Source: an uncultured Eubacteriales bacterium (GTDB lineage: Bacteria; Bacillota; Clostridia; Oscillospirales; Acutalibacteraceae). Taken from it: DNA of 22,611 nt. The stretch covers positions 1-22,611 of the forward strand of contig CAKSQT010000026.1 in assembly GCA_934486755.1 (NCBI GenBank), given 5' to 3'. The translations under genes and the position numbers were made by a program. Numbering within the stretch: the stretch's first letter is position 1; every line of letters begins with the position of its first letter. This document shows positions 6,986-14,538 of this stretch, one piece after another. Under the pieces are notes generated by a model. The model did no database searches. It saw nothing but the letters and a program-made list of their open reading frames with translations, and was not told where the DNA came from.

Positions 6986-7511
6986 GGTATTCGGAAAAAG
7001 TCAGATAGCCGTTGCGGCAATGGTATTGGCGCTCGGCGCCGCTATATGGCTGAATATGAAATACTCCTCATCAAGCAAATATTTGGGTCAGGCAACCTAT
7101 GTCAGCAATTCGTCTTCCCAAACATCGTCAGTAAAGGCAAACGCCTCGGCGAAGGAAAAGGACGAAAACTATTTTGAGACCGTAAAGCAGGAACGAAAAA
7201 AAAACCGCACCGAAGCGCAGGAAGCAATTGAAGAGACCCTTAAAAGCGACAAGCTGACCGAGGCTGACAAAACCTCCGCGCTTGCAAAAATAGAAGAAAT
7301 GTCCGACCGAATGGAACAGGAAAGCAACATAGAATCGCTCATAAAAGCCAAAGGCTTTAAGGAAGTTGTCGCCGTAATAGGCAGCGACGGCATTAACATT
7401 GTCGTCAAGAGCGACGGACTTACCTCGGCTCAAACTCTGCAAATTCAGGACATAGTGACCTCGCAGACCTCCATACCGCTTTCGGGAATTAAGATAATCA
7501 CAATAAAGTAG
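6972..7511 (+). CDS. spoIIIAH: Stage III sporulation protein AH
   Basis: A 179-residue bitopic protein with one N-terminal transmembrane helix at about 10-27. A serine-rich linker, a highly charged helix (about 58-117) and a C-terminal alpha/beta domain resembling the YscJ/FliF ring-building motif (about 118-179) follow. In Bacillus SpoIIIAH binds forespore SpoIIQ across the intermembrane space. ATG 6972 lies within the end of spoIIIAG and has AGGAGG about 10 bases upstream. Last spoIIIA gene; no terminator follows. Confidence 0.95.
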   Translation: MKKGKVFGKSQIAVAAMVLALGAAIWLNMKYSSSSKYLGQATYVSNSSSQTSSVKANASAKEKDENYFETVKQERKKNRTEAQEAIEETLKSDKLTEADKTSALAKIEEMSDRMEQESNIESLIKAKGFKEVVAVIGSDGINIVVKSDGLTSAQTLQIQDIVTSQTSIPLSGIKIITIK

Positions 7512-7539
7512 TTGTGTTATTTGAAAAATGTGGTATAAT
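7512..7539 (+). promoter_or_regulatory. Promoter of yqhY
   Basis: A perfect -10 TATAAT (7534-7539) preceded by TGG (extended -10) and a weak -35 TTGTGT (7512-7517), spacing 16. It starts directly after the spoIIIAH stop codon. So yqhY can be expressed in growing cells independently of the sporulation operon. Confidence 0.65.
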
Positions 7540-7570
7540 ATAGGAAAGACATATACGGAGGTATCCCATT

Positions 7571-7927
7571 ATGAGTGAAAATAAAACAGAGCTTTCCATA
7601 AATACCGAAGTTCTTGAAAAAATGGCGGAGCTTGCCGCGAAAGAGGTTGAAGGCGTTGCAGGTCTTACCAAAAAAGCGGTCGATATTAAGGGCATATTAA
7701 AAACGAAGAGCGCGTTTAAGGGCGTTAAGGTTGAAAATATCAACGGCGCAATAAATATAAGCGCTTATATCTGCGTTAAACAGGGCGTTGACGTCAAAGA
7801 TGTCGCCGAAAAGGTTCAGCAGAGCATTAAGGATAAGATCCAGACTATGACGGGCAGCGCCGTCACCCGCGTTAATGTTTCGGTTTGCGATATTGACATA
7901 ACCGAAGAAGAAAAGACCGAGGAATAA
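7571..7927 (+). CDS. yqhY: Asp23/Gls24 family envelope stress protein (YqhY type)
   Basis: A 118-residue soluble protein of the Asp23/Gls24 family (PF03780). The family start INTEVLEKMAELAAKEVEGV (about 10-29) and the GINISAY-VKQGVDVKDVA middle are visible. The role is uncertain: in Firmicutes yqhY usually lies between spoIIIA and the accBC genes for acetyl-CoA carboxylase and has been tied to control of fatty acid synthesis. Here the spoIIIA link is kept but accBC does not follow. ATG has GGAGGT (7557-7562) eight bases upstream. Confidence 0.9.
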   Translation: MSENKTELSINTEVLEKMAELAAKEVEGVAGLTKKAVDIKGILKTKSAFKGVKVENINGAINISAYICVKQGVDVKDVAEKVQQSIKDKIQTMTGSAVTRVNVSVCDIDITEEEKTEE

Positions 7928-7949
7928 GGTCGCATCATAATAAATTTGT

Positions 7950-8043
7950 AAATCGGAGTTTGCAGAGGTAAATGTATTAATGCTTGTATCAGCTTCGCTG
8001 ACGGGGTTGTTCGCATTGGTTATATCTCTGTGAACTCCGATTT
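7950..8043. repeat. 94-nt imperfect palindrome: structured RNA or MITE-like element
   Basis: Nested inverted repeats form one long hairpin. The ends AAATCGGAGTT (7950-7960) and AACTCCGATTT (8033-8043) match over 11 bases. Inside them GCAGAG (7962-7967) pairs with CTCTGT (8026-8031), then AATGC (7979-7983) with GCATT (8013-8017). The tip is TCAGC-TTC-GCTGA (7989-8001). A T follows the right arm, but there is no long T run, so a plain terminator is a poor fit. It could be a small structured RNA after yqhY, or a non-coding mobile repeat with terminal inverted repeats. I do not recognise the family. Confidence 0.6.
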
Positions 8044-8046
8044 TCG

Positions 8047-8095
8047 TCCCGATATATCGGGATTTGACAAATCGGGATTAATATAGTAATATAAT
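8047..8095 (+). promoter_or_regulatory. Promoter of the CNNM/CBS gene pair with operator-like repeats
   Basis: A perfect -35 TTGACA (8064-8069) is followed after 17 bases by TAATAT (8087-8092), which overlaps a perfect TATAAT (8090-8095) at spacing 20. A perfect 16-base palindrome TCCCGATATATCGGGA (8047-8062) abuts the -35. Its half ATCGGGATT (8056-8064) is repeated directly at 8071-8079 in the spacer. Sites on both sides of a -35 suggest repressor binding; the regulator is unknown. Confidence 0.6.
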
Positions 8096-8151
8096 AAATA
8101 ATATTTTTAAGATATTAATATAAATAATGTTTTTTAGGAGTTGGTTATTCA

Positions 8152-9165
8152 ATGGACGACAGTCCTGCGGGGAGTATTATACTTTTTGTACTGCTGATTC
8201 TTTGCAGTGCTTATTTTTCAGGCACCGAGATTTCGTTTGCTTCGGTAAACAAAATTCATATGATAAGCCGAGCCTCAAAGGGTGACAAGAGAGCAAAGAG
8301 GGTTCTCTGCGTTCTTGACCGTTTTGACGAGGCTTTGTCTGTGGTGCTTATAGGAAACAACATTGTTAATATCGGGTGCGCTACGCTATCGGTAATCATT
8401 GCCACCGACATTTGGGGAACAAAGGCGGTCACCGCGTCTACGGTGATTACAACCGTTATAATCTTCTTTTTGGGTGAAATGATACCGAAATGCTTTGCGC
8501 GCTCTTGTAACGAGCGGTTTGCTGAGGCGGTCAGCGGTTCGCTCCTTTTTCTTATGAAGATATTAAAACCGCTGTCGGCTATGTTTACCGCCCTGTCGCG
8601 CCTTGTCGCGCTTCCCTTTAAACGCAACGCCGAGGAAGACGTCACTATGACCGAGGACGAACTGCACGATATAGTCGAAAACATTTCAGAGGACGACGGG
8701 TTTGACGAAGAAACAGGCAAGCTGGTCAAATCCGCGCTCGAATTTTCGGACAGGTCGGTAAAGGATATTATGATTCCTTGGGAAGACGTGCTGAAAATCA
8801 AAACAAGTATGAAAACGCCCGAAATACTCGGTATAGTCAAATCCTCGGTTCATTCGCGTATACCCGTTATCGACCGAAGCGGCAACGTAAAGGGCATTTT
8901 GCAGATACGCAATTTCTTAAAAGCATACATTAAAAATAAAAACAACGTTATCCTCGCGGGTGTTATGGATTATCCTTATTATATAAAGCCCGATATGCCG
9001 ATAGACGACGTGCTGACCGCTATGAGCAACCACAGGCGCAACCTTGCCGTGGTTCGCACCGCTGACGGGGAAATACTCGGAATAATAACAGTTGAGGATA
9101 TTTTGGAGGAACTTGTCGGCGAGATATACGACGAGGACGATATAGGAGGTGCTTCCGATGAATGA
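8152..9165 (+). CDS. CNNM/CBS-domain membrane protein lacking the CorC domain
   Basis: A 337-residue protein of the HlyC/CorC (CNNM) group, proposed divalent metal (Mg2+) exporters or transport regulators. The DUF21 membrane domain spans about 1-155, with FSGTEISFASVN (22-33), LIGNNIVNIG (66-75) and GEMIPK (108-113). Two CBS domains follow (about 200-325), ending EDILEELVGEIYDED. The protein stops there, without the roughly 80-residue CorC_HlyC domain that its downstream neighbour has. The frame is intact and the end is clean, so it looks like a natural short form and not a broken gene. AGGAG lies 11 bases before the ATG, a long spacing. Confidence 0.9.
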   Translation: MDDSPAGSIILFVLLILCSAYFSGTEISFASVNKIHMISRASKGDKRAKRVLCVLDRFDEALSVVLIGNNIVNIGCATLSVIIATDIWGTKAVTASTVITTVIIFFLGEMIPKCFARSCNERFAEAVSGSLLFLMKILKPLSAMFTALSRLVALPFKRNAEEDVTMTEDELHDIVENISEDDGFDEETGKLVKSALEFSDRSVKDIMIPWEDVLKIKTSMKTPEILGIVKSSVHSRIPVIDRSGNVKGILQIRNFLKAYIKNKNNVILAGVMDYPYYIKPDMPIDDVLTAMSNHRRNLAVVRTADGEILGIITVEDILEELVGEIYDEDDIGGASDE

Positions 9166-10432
9166 CGCATTTTCCTATTTGTCAATAGCCTTGCTTTTGG
9201 CGCTTTCGGCTTTCTTCTCGGCTACCGAAATAGCGTTTGCAAGCGTAAATCAGGTAAGGCTTAAATCAATGCAGAAGCAAAAAAAGAGTCTTGCTGTTTC
9301 GTTGGCTCTCAAAATCTCTGAAAATTATGATGAAACGCTCGGCGCGATACTTGTCGGCAACAACCTTGCTAACACCGCGTCCTCCTCAATTGCAACGCTT
9401 ATCGTTATAGGCGCGCTCGGCGAAAACTACGCCTGGGTTGCAACAGCCGTTATGACCCTGTTGGTGCTGACCTTCGGCGAGATAATACCCAAGGTTGTCG
9501 CAAAGCAGAACCCCGAGCTGTTCGCAAAAACGGTGTCGGTGCCTGTTTACGGTCTTTCGGTTGTATTAAAGCCGATAACAATGATAATTCTGCTTGTAAT
9601 TAAATTGACTTCAAGGCTCTGGAAAGGCAGTATTGCGGATGCGGACGCGGTTTCCGAGGACGATTTTGAAAACATTATCGACATTGTTGAGGACGAGGGC
9701 GTGCTTGACGAGGAGCAGTGCGACCTGCTTCAAAACGCGCTTGATTTTGACGATGTGCTGGCTTATGAAATAATTACTCCGAGGGTTGATATGGACGCGA
9801 TAGACATACGCGACCCGTACGAGAAAAATATTGAAAAGCTCCTTGAAACCACCTATTCGCGTATACCTGTTTTTGAGGATACGCCCGATAATATCATCGG
9901 TATTCTCCATATGAACAGGTTTTACAAAAGCTATGTTGAAGACCGCAAGGTCGGCATAAGGGGTCTGCTATTGCCTGTTACATTCGTTCACAAAACTATG
10001 CCTCTTCCCGACGTGCTTGAAAAAATGAAGGAGAAGAAAACGCACATGGTCGTCGTGCTTGACGAATACGGCGGAACTATGGGTATTCTCACTATGGAGG
10101 ACGTTTTGGAACAGCTCGTCGGCGAAATATGGGACGAAACCGACGATATTGAGCGTGAGTTTATCTGTGTTGACGATACGCATTTTGAGGCGGTCGGCGA
10201 TATGCGAATAGACGACTTCTTTGATGAGTTTGACATCGACGTTGACGGCGAGGAATACGATACCGACAATACCACCGTCGGCGGGTGGGTCGTTTCTATG
10301 CTTGACGGCGAGGCGAACGAGGGCGACACATTCAAATTTGAAAACCTTAAAATAACCGTCGGCGAGGTTGACGGTTACCGTGTGGAACGGGTATACGTTG
10401 AAAAACTGCCCGAGGAAGAAGACGGCGAATAA
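9158..10432 (+). CDS. CNNM/CBS/CorC-domain protein (HlyC/CorC family)
   Basis: A 424-residue paralogue of the preceding gene. It has the DUF21 domain (about 1-165, with FSATEIAFASVN and GNNLANT and GEIIPK), two CBS domains (about 190-335, ending EDVLEQLVGEIWDE) and a full C-terminal CorC_HlyC domain (about 345-424). Expected role: divalent cation export or its regulation at the cytoplasmic membrane, not haemolysis despite the family name. ATG 9158 is chosen because AGGAGG (9144-9149) is eight bases upstream; the gene overlaps the preceding one by eight bases. A GTG at 9149 lies inside that ribosome binding site and is unlikely. The C-terminal part is very acidic. Confidence 0.92.
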   Translation: MNDAFSYLSIALLLALSAFFSATEIAFASVNQVRLKSMQKQKKSLAVSLALKISENYDETLGAILVGNNLANTASSSIATLIVIGALGENYAWVATAVMTLLVLTFGEIIPKVVAKQNPELFAKTVSVPVYGLSVVLKPITMIILLVIKLTSRLWKGSIADADAVSEDDFENIIDIVEDEGVLDEEQCDLLQNALDFDDVLAYEIITPRVDMDAIDIRDPYEKNIEKLLETTYSRIPVFEDTPDNIIGILHMNRFYKSYVEDRKVGIRGLLLPVTFVHKTMPLPDVLEKMKEKKTHMVVVLDEYGGTMGILTMEDVLEQLVGEIWDETDDIEREFICVDDTHFEAVGDMRIDDFFDEFDIDVDGEEYDTDNTTVGGWVVSMLDGEANEGDTFKFENLKITVGEVDGYRVERVYVEKLPEEEDGE

Positions 10433-10460
10433 TTTTTAATCGGCATATAAATACAACAAC

Positions 10461-10495
10461 AAAACAGGAAACAATTAACGGTTGTTTCCTGTTTT
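10461..10495. terminator. Bidirectional terminator between converging operons
   Basis: A perfect 14-base-pair stem, AAAACAGGAAACAA (10461-10474) and TTGTTTCCTGTTTT (10482-10495), with a seven-base loop. T-rich sequence follows on the plus strand. On the minus strand only the terminal TTTT and TTGTTG follow. It lies between the CNNM genes and the ABC operon, which converge here, and can serve both. Confidence 0.88.
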
Positions 10496-10518
10496 ATTAG
10501 TTTTTTGAGCCCCGATAC

Positions 10519-11418
10519 CTAATTCTCGAATTTGATTTTTCTGTTTATCAGCACATAAATTCCGACGAGGACTGCGACCGAGCCGCAAAGCACGCCGTAC
10601 ATAGCGCCTATACTCACCTTATTGTCGAAGAAATACAGGTTGCAGTCTACCCCGTCGCGAATCATTTGCACGACCTCCTCGGGAAATCCGCTGTTTCTCA
10701 TTTCCTCAAAAACTCCGCGCATAGCGTGGTTGCGAAGAAGCGAGGTTCCGTAGGTTCCCGGTAAAAACGAAAGCGTTTTTTGAAGACCCGATGAAAAGTT
10801 TGAAATAGGCATATACGCACCGCATATAAAGCCGTAGCCCGCGCTTACTATGGTTCCCACAGCCGACGCCTGACCGTCGGTTGAAAGGAAAAAGTTTATG
10901 CACGATGAGACAGCCGTTCCGAAAAGCACCAACAGCAAAACATCAAGCAAAAGCAAAAGCACATCTTGAACCGAGAGATACCAACCCGTAAATCCAAGGT
11001 ACAAAAGGCAGGCTCCCGCCGCGGCGACAGAGATTATAAGGGTGGAAACAATGGTTGACAGATAGTATCCGAGCGCTATTGTACCCGTTCCAACGGGGGT
11101 TATGGTAATATCCTTTCTCGCGCCTGAAACCTTGTCGCGAATCATCAAAAGGTTGGAGCAAAACGCCACCGTAACACAGCTTACCGCCAAAAGCGAGGCT
11201 ACCAACTGACCGCCGACGCAGCCGTTTATAACGCTGTCGGCAACGGTTGCTCCCGCCTCTTTAAGCGCGCCGCGGAATGAATCGTCATAAACCTTTTTAA
11301 GGAATGTAGCGTAAAGCACAAGCAGAATAATTGGCGTTATGAGGGAAGAAAAGAACATTCCCTTATCTTTAAAATACAACTTTGTATCGCGTTTTATGAG
11401 TGCGCCGAGCTGTTTCAT
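10519..11418 (-). CDS. ABC-2 type exporter permease
   Basis: A 299-residue membrane protein with an amphipathic N-terminus (LIKRDTKLYFKDKG) and about six hydrophobic helices (near 22-38, 70-95, 112-140, 148-172, 185-203 and 273-292). This is the fold of ABC-2 (DrrB-type) exporters. It pairs with the ATPase just upstream, whose stop overlaps its start (ATGA). The likely job is export of a drug, lipid or peptide; the substrate cannot be read from the sequence. Last gene of the TetR operon. Confidence 0.88.
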   Translation of the reverse strand: MKQLGALIKRDTKLYFKDKGMFFSSLITPIILLVLYATFLKKVYDDSFRGALKEAGATVADSVINGCVGGQLVASLLAVSCVTVAFCSNLLMIRDKVSGARKDITITPVGTGTIALGYYLSTIVSTLIISVAAAGACLLYLGFTGWYLSVQDVLLLLLDVLLLVLFGTAVSSCINFFLSTDGQASAVGTIVSAGYGFICGAYMPISNFSSGLQKTLSFLPGTYGTSLLRNHAMRGVFEEMRNSGFPEEVVQMIRDGVDCNLYFFDNKVSIGAMYGVLCGSVAVLVGIYVLINRKIKFEN

Positions 11419-12329
11419 TCCCTTTCACCTCCGAGCAATTTTTGCCCTGTAACGGCAAGAAACACATCGTCCATCTTGCCCTTTGTTATCTCATAATCCC
11501 CGAAAAGCTCGGGGTATTTTATTATTAACCCCGTAGCGGCGGCGGTATCGGGAACCGAGACTCTGAACGCGTCTTTTATCTTCTCATACGGCGCGTCCAG
11601 CTTCTTTATATCCTCCTCTTCCGCACCGTAAACGGTAATAAAATCGCCCGTGTAGGTGTTTTTCAGTTCAAGCGGCGTACCCTCAGCCGCTATTTGACCC
11701 TTATCGAGAATTATTACATAGTCGGCGTCCGCCGCCTCCTCCATATAGTGGGTCGTTAGGAAAACCGTAAGCTCCTCCTTTTTGCGGAGGTTTGAGATAA
11801 CGTCCCACAAAAGATTACGCGTTTGCGGGTCAAGACCCGTTGTCGGCTCGTCAAGAACAAGTATTTCAGGCTTGTGAACAAGCGCCCTCGCTATGTCGAT
11901 ACGTCTTCTCTGCCCGCCTGACAGCTTGCCGACGGGGCGTTTTAATAAATCGCCGAAGTCAAGCATTTCGGAAAGCTCTTTAAGGCGCGCCTTGAACTGT
12001 TTTCCGCAAATTCCGTAAAGCGCCGCTCGGCTTTCAAGATTGTCCTTTACCGAAAGGTCCTTATCAAGCACCGAGCTTTGGAAAACTACTCCGAGCCTTT
12101 GTTTTACGCTTATCGGGTCGCTTTTCGGGTCACAGCCGCCTATCAGCACGCTGCCGCTGTCCCTTTTCAGCTGACCGCACAGAATATTTATCGTGGTTGA
12201 TTTTCCCGCGCCGTTGACGCCTAAAAACGCAAACAGCTCGCCCTTTTTAACCTTAAAGCTAAGATTATTAACGGCTTTAACTTCTCCGAACGACCTGTTT
12301 AAATTTTGTATTTCGATTATATTCTCCAT
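11415..12329 (-). CDS. ABC exporter ATPase (DrrA-like)
   Basis: A 304-residue ATPase. Walker A GVNGAGKS is at 37-44, Q-loop VFQSS at 82-86, signature LSGGQ at 136-140, Walker B ILVLDEP at 156-162 and the switch histidine in TTHYMEEA. The extra C-terminal region of about 80 residues is usual for DrrA/CcmA-type exporter ATPases (antibiotic resistance family). It works with the permease encoded immediately downstream. AGAGG lies about seven bases before the ATG; the preceding gene ends ten bases upstream. Confidence 0.92.
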   Translation of the reverse strand: MENIIEIQNLNRSFGEVKAVNNLSFKVKKGELFAFLGVNGAGKSTTINILCGQLKRDSGSVLIGGCDPKSDPISVKQRLGVVFQSSVLDKDLSVKDNLESRAALYGICGKQFKARLKELSEMLDFGDLLKRPVGKLSGGQRRRIDIARALVHKPEILVLDEPTTGLDPQTRNLLWDVISNLRKKEELTVFLTTHYMEEAADADYVIILDKGQIAAEGTPLELKNTYTGDFITVYGAEEEDIKKLDAPYEKIKDAFRVSVPDTAAATGLIIKYPELFGDYEITKGKMDDVFLAVTGQKLLGGERE

Positions 12330-12339
12330 ATTCTAACCT

Positions 12340-12921
12340 CTAATAAGAAATCGGTGTGCGAAAAATCGCGCTAACAACACAGTCTATAAGGAACACCGCG
12401 GCTATCCCCGCGCATACCGCGTGAATTACGGCGGGATTAAGCCTTTTATACAGCCTGTCGGACAGCGGCTCCAACACATAGTGAAAGAACAGTCCGAGCA
12501 GACCGAAGCTGACAACGCTCCTAAAACAGATAATTCCGCCGATATTTAAGAACAGATTTCTATAATCCCAAAGGCGTATGTGAAAAAAATTTATTCCCAC
12601 ATAGCCTATAACATATTCCACAACGCCCGTTATAACCACGCACAGTGTGAACAGTAAAACGGGGTTCTTTCTCAGCGGTTTCATAGCGTATATGCACAGC
12701 GCGCCGAGGCCGTATATGGGCAGCCACGGACCGTATAAAATTCCGCGGTTTCTAAGCATACCCTCGGTAAAGGTGTAAAATATTTCTTCATATATCCAGC
12801 CCACAAGACAGCCCGAAAGAAATATTAAGAACAGATAACACAGCGCGTCGACAGTAAATCTCTTTTCCGTTGCCGAGTTTTCGGCAGCGGGATTTATATT
12901 TATACGTTCCTTTGTTTTCAT
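12340..12921 (-). CDS. CmpB-like putative ABC transporter permease, 5 to 6 TM helices
   Basis: A 193-residue membrane protein matching the ABC_trans_CmpB type (PF06541) by its GWIYEEIFY motif (about 41-49), RNRGILYGPWLPIYGLG (57-73) and the later EYVIGY and LWDYR segments. The family is common in Clostridia and its role is not established; the ABC label is weak because it has no ATPase of its own. Here it lies between two complete ABC pairs and could be an accessory subunit. The N-terminal 20 residues are polar. GGAAG lies directly upstream of the ATG. Confidence 0.8.
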   Translation of the reverse strand: MKTKERININPAAENSATEKRFTVDALCYLFLIFLSGCLVGWIYEEIFYTFTEGMLRNRGILYGPWLPIYGLGALCIYAMKPLRKNPVLLFTLCVVITGVVEYVIGYVGINFFHIRLWDYRNLFLNIGGIICFRSVVSFGLLGLFFHYVLEPLSDRLYKRLNPAVIHAVCAGIAAVFLIDCVVSAIFRTPISY

Positions 12922-12939
12922 CTTCCGTCCCCTTTTTAA

Positions 12940-14538
12940 TCAAAGACCCGCAAAAACCCTGGTTCCCTTTTTCTTTAACCAATTAACAAGCAAAAGCGAC
13001 AATATAAGCGTTGCCGCCGCGAATATTCCCATAAATGCGGCGAAGCCTATTTTGTAACCGACCGCGAAGAACAGCACAGCGGGAAGTATCGCGTAAACAA
13101 ATCCCGCAAGCAACGATATTGCAACCGCGCCGCTCTGTTTTATCGGGGTTATTTCGCTCGTCCAGACAAGGTTTGGCATTTTAAGCCCCATAAACATATC
13201 AAAATTCGCCTTTATGAGAACATACAGCAACGGAACGGCTGTAAGGAACAAAAGCTGTATCGGACTGCACCGACAGACAACAGCCGCGCATACAATGCCG
13301 AAAAGCATCGGCACGGCGGTAAGAACAAGCTGAACAGACAGCTTTGCGCGTATTACCTGCCACGGCGTTATAGGTAACGACTGTGAAATCCAAAGGCTTT
13401 TGCCTTCAAGCGAAACAGAGGGCGCCGCCATATCGTTCATTGCCGCAAGCAGACATAATATCACACAAAAAATAACCTGAATACTGTCCGTTTCTCCGCC
13501 GAAAAGCGCGCCAAGCACGGCAACCATATCCTTGCCGACAAAAAGCATAACAACGCCGAACACGGGAATCAATAAAATTCCGAAACCGCAATTTAGCATA
13601 TAATTCGGGCTTGCGGTAAACCGCCTTAATTCGCGGGAGAAAATCGCCGACTGCACGCTCTTTGTTTTGAGCGGCATATCTTTATACTTTCGCTTAACCG
13701 TTTTACCCGAGGAAGTAGCTATCTTCAAAAAGCTGTGAGCAATGACCGCCCAAACAACGGCAAAAACAGCGGCAATGACCGCAGTAACGCAAAGCACTGC
13801 CATAGGGTCGCCCGTTCCCAATTTACCGAACATATAAACGGGATAGGCGCTGCCCTTTATCTTGGCACCGTACTTCGCGGCATTGGAAACAATGTCCGTA
13901 ACCATACCCTGAGCCTTGAAGTAGAAGAAATAATAAGCGCCGATAAAAACAAGCGAAACTATTACCGTAATAAAACTCTTGTTTTTAAGTTTAAGACTTA
14001 TTTTTGCCACAACATATCCCAAAACGACCGAAAGGGTCAGCACAAAGATTGAAACGTCCGCAATAAGCATTATTCCGCCTATAACCGCGCCGACGCCTGC
14101 CGAAACTACTATCCAATAAACAATTACCGACGGCAAAAGCACCGTAAGCGAGTACATAAGACCCATAAGATAAACGCCGAGCAAGCGCGCCGTCATAACG
14201 GTATTTACGGGGATAGGCATAGATAAAAGCAGGTCGTTATCCTTGGCAAGATACAGCCCCGAATAGGTGTTAAACACGCTTCCGAATGTGCCGAGAAATA
14301 CCGCAAGCAGACCCATAAGCGCAAAATATAGCCAATCCATACCTGCCGCCGCCATAGAACCGCACATAAAATAAGCCAAAAACGAGAACAAACCGCCCAA
14401 AACGCCTATCATAAGAAAGACAAACAGAACTATATATCCTGCCGTTGCGCCCTTTGAGCGCGCTTTGTTTTTCTTCGCGTCATACACATAACTGCGGAAT
14501 ATCTCCGCAATCTGCTTTTTTACAAGGGTTTTCAGCAT
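12940..14538 (-). CDS. Large ABC exporter permease
   Basis: A 532-residue, highly hydrophobic protein with about 12 predicted helices and a basic cytosolic N-terminus. The segment FNTYSGLYLAKDNDLLLSMPI (about 88-108) resembles large exporter permeases that pair with EcsA/YtrB-type ATPases. It overlaps the upstream ATPase gene by seven bases, so the two form one transporter. GGGAGG precedes the ATG closely. Substrate unknown; bacitracin-type, lipid or peptide export are guesses from context only. Confidence 0.83.
   Translation of the reverse strand: MLKTLVKKQIAEIFRSYVYDAKKNKARSKGATAGYIVLFVFLMIGVLGGLFSFLAYFMCGSMAAAGMDWLYFALMGLLAVFLGTFGSVFNTYSGLYLAKDNDLLLSMPIPVNTVMTARLLGVYLMGLMYSLTVLLPSVIVYWIVVSAGVGAVIGGIMLIADVSIFVLTLSVVLGYVVAKISLKLKNKSFITVIVSLVFIGAYYFFYFKAQGMVTDIVSNAAKYGAKIKGSAYPVYMFGKLGTGDPMAVLCVTAVIAAVFAVVWAVIAHSFLKIATSSGKTVKRKYKDMPLKTKSVQSAIFSRELRRFTASPNYMLNCGFGILLIPVFGVVMLFVGKDMVAVLGALFGGETDSIQVIFCVILCLLAAMNDMAAPSVSLEGKSLWISQSLPITPWQVIRAKLSVQLVLTAVPMLFGIVCAAVVCRCSPIQLLFLTAVPLLYVLIKANFDMFMGLKMPNLVWTSEITPIKQSGAVAISLLAGFVYAILPAVLFFAVGYKIGFAAFMGIFAAATLILSLLLVNWLKKKGTRVFAGL

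Noticed and set aside
8152..9165. First CNNM gene as a truncated pseudogene
   Set aside because: Frame, start and stop are intact, and its end overlaps the next gene cleanly, so a natural short form is more likely.
10461..10495. Perfect inverted repeat as an insertion-sequence end
   Set aside because: There is no transposase or second copy, and position between converging genes with flanking T-rich sequence fits a bidirectional terminator.
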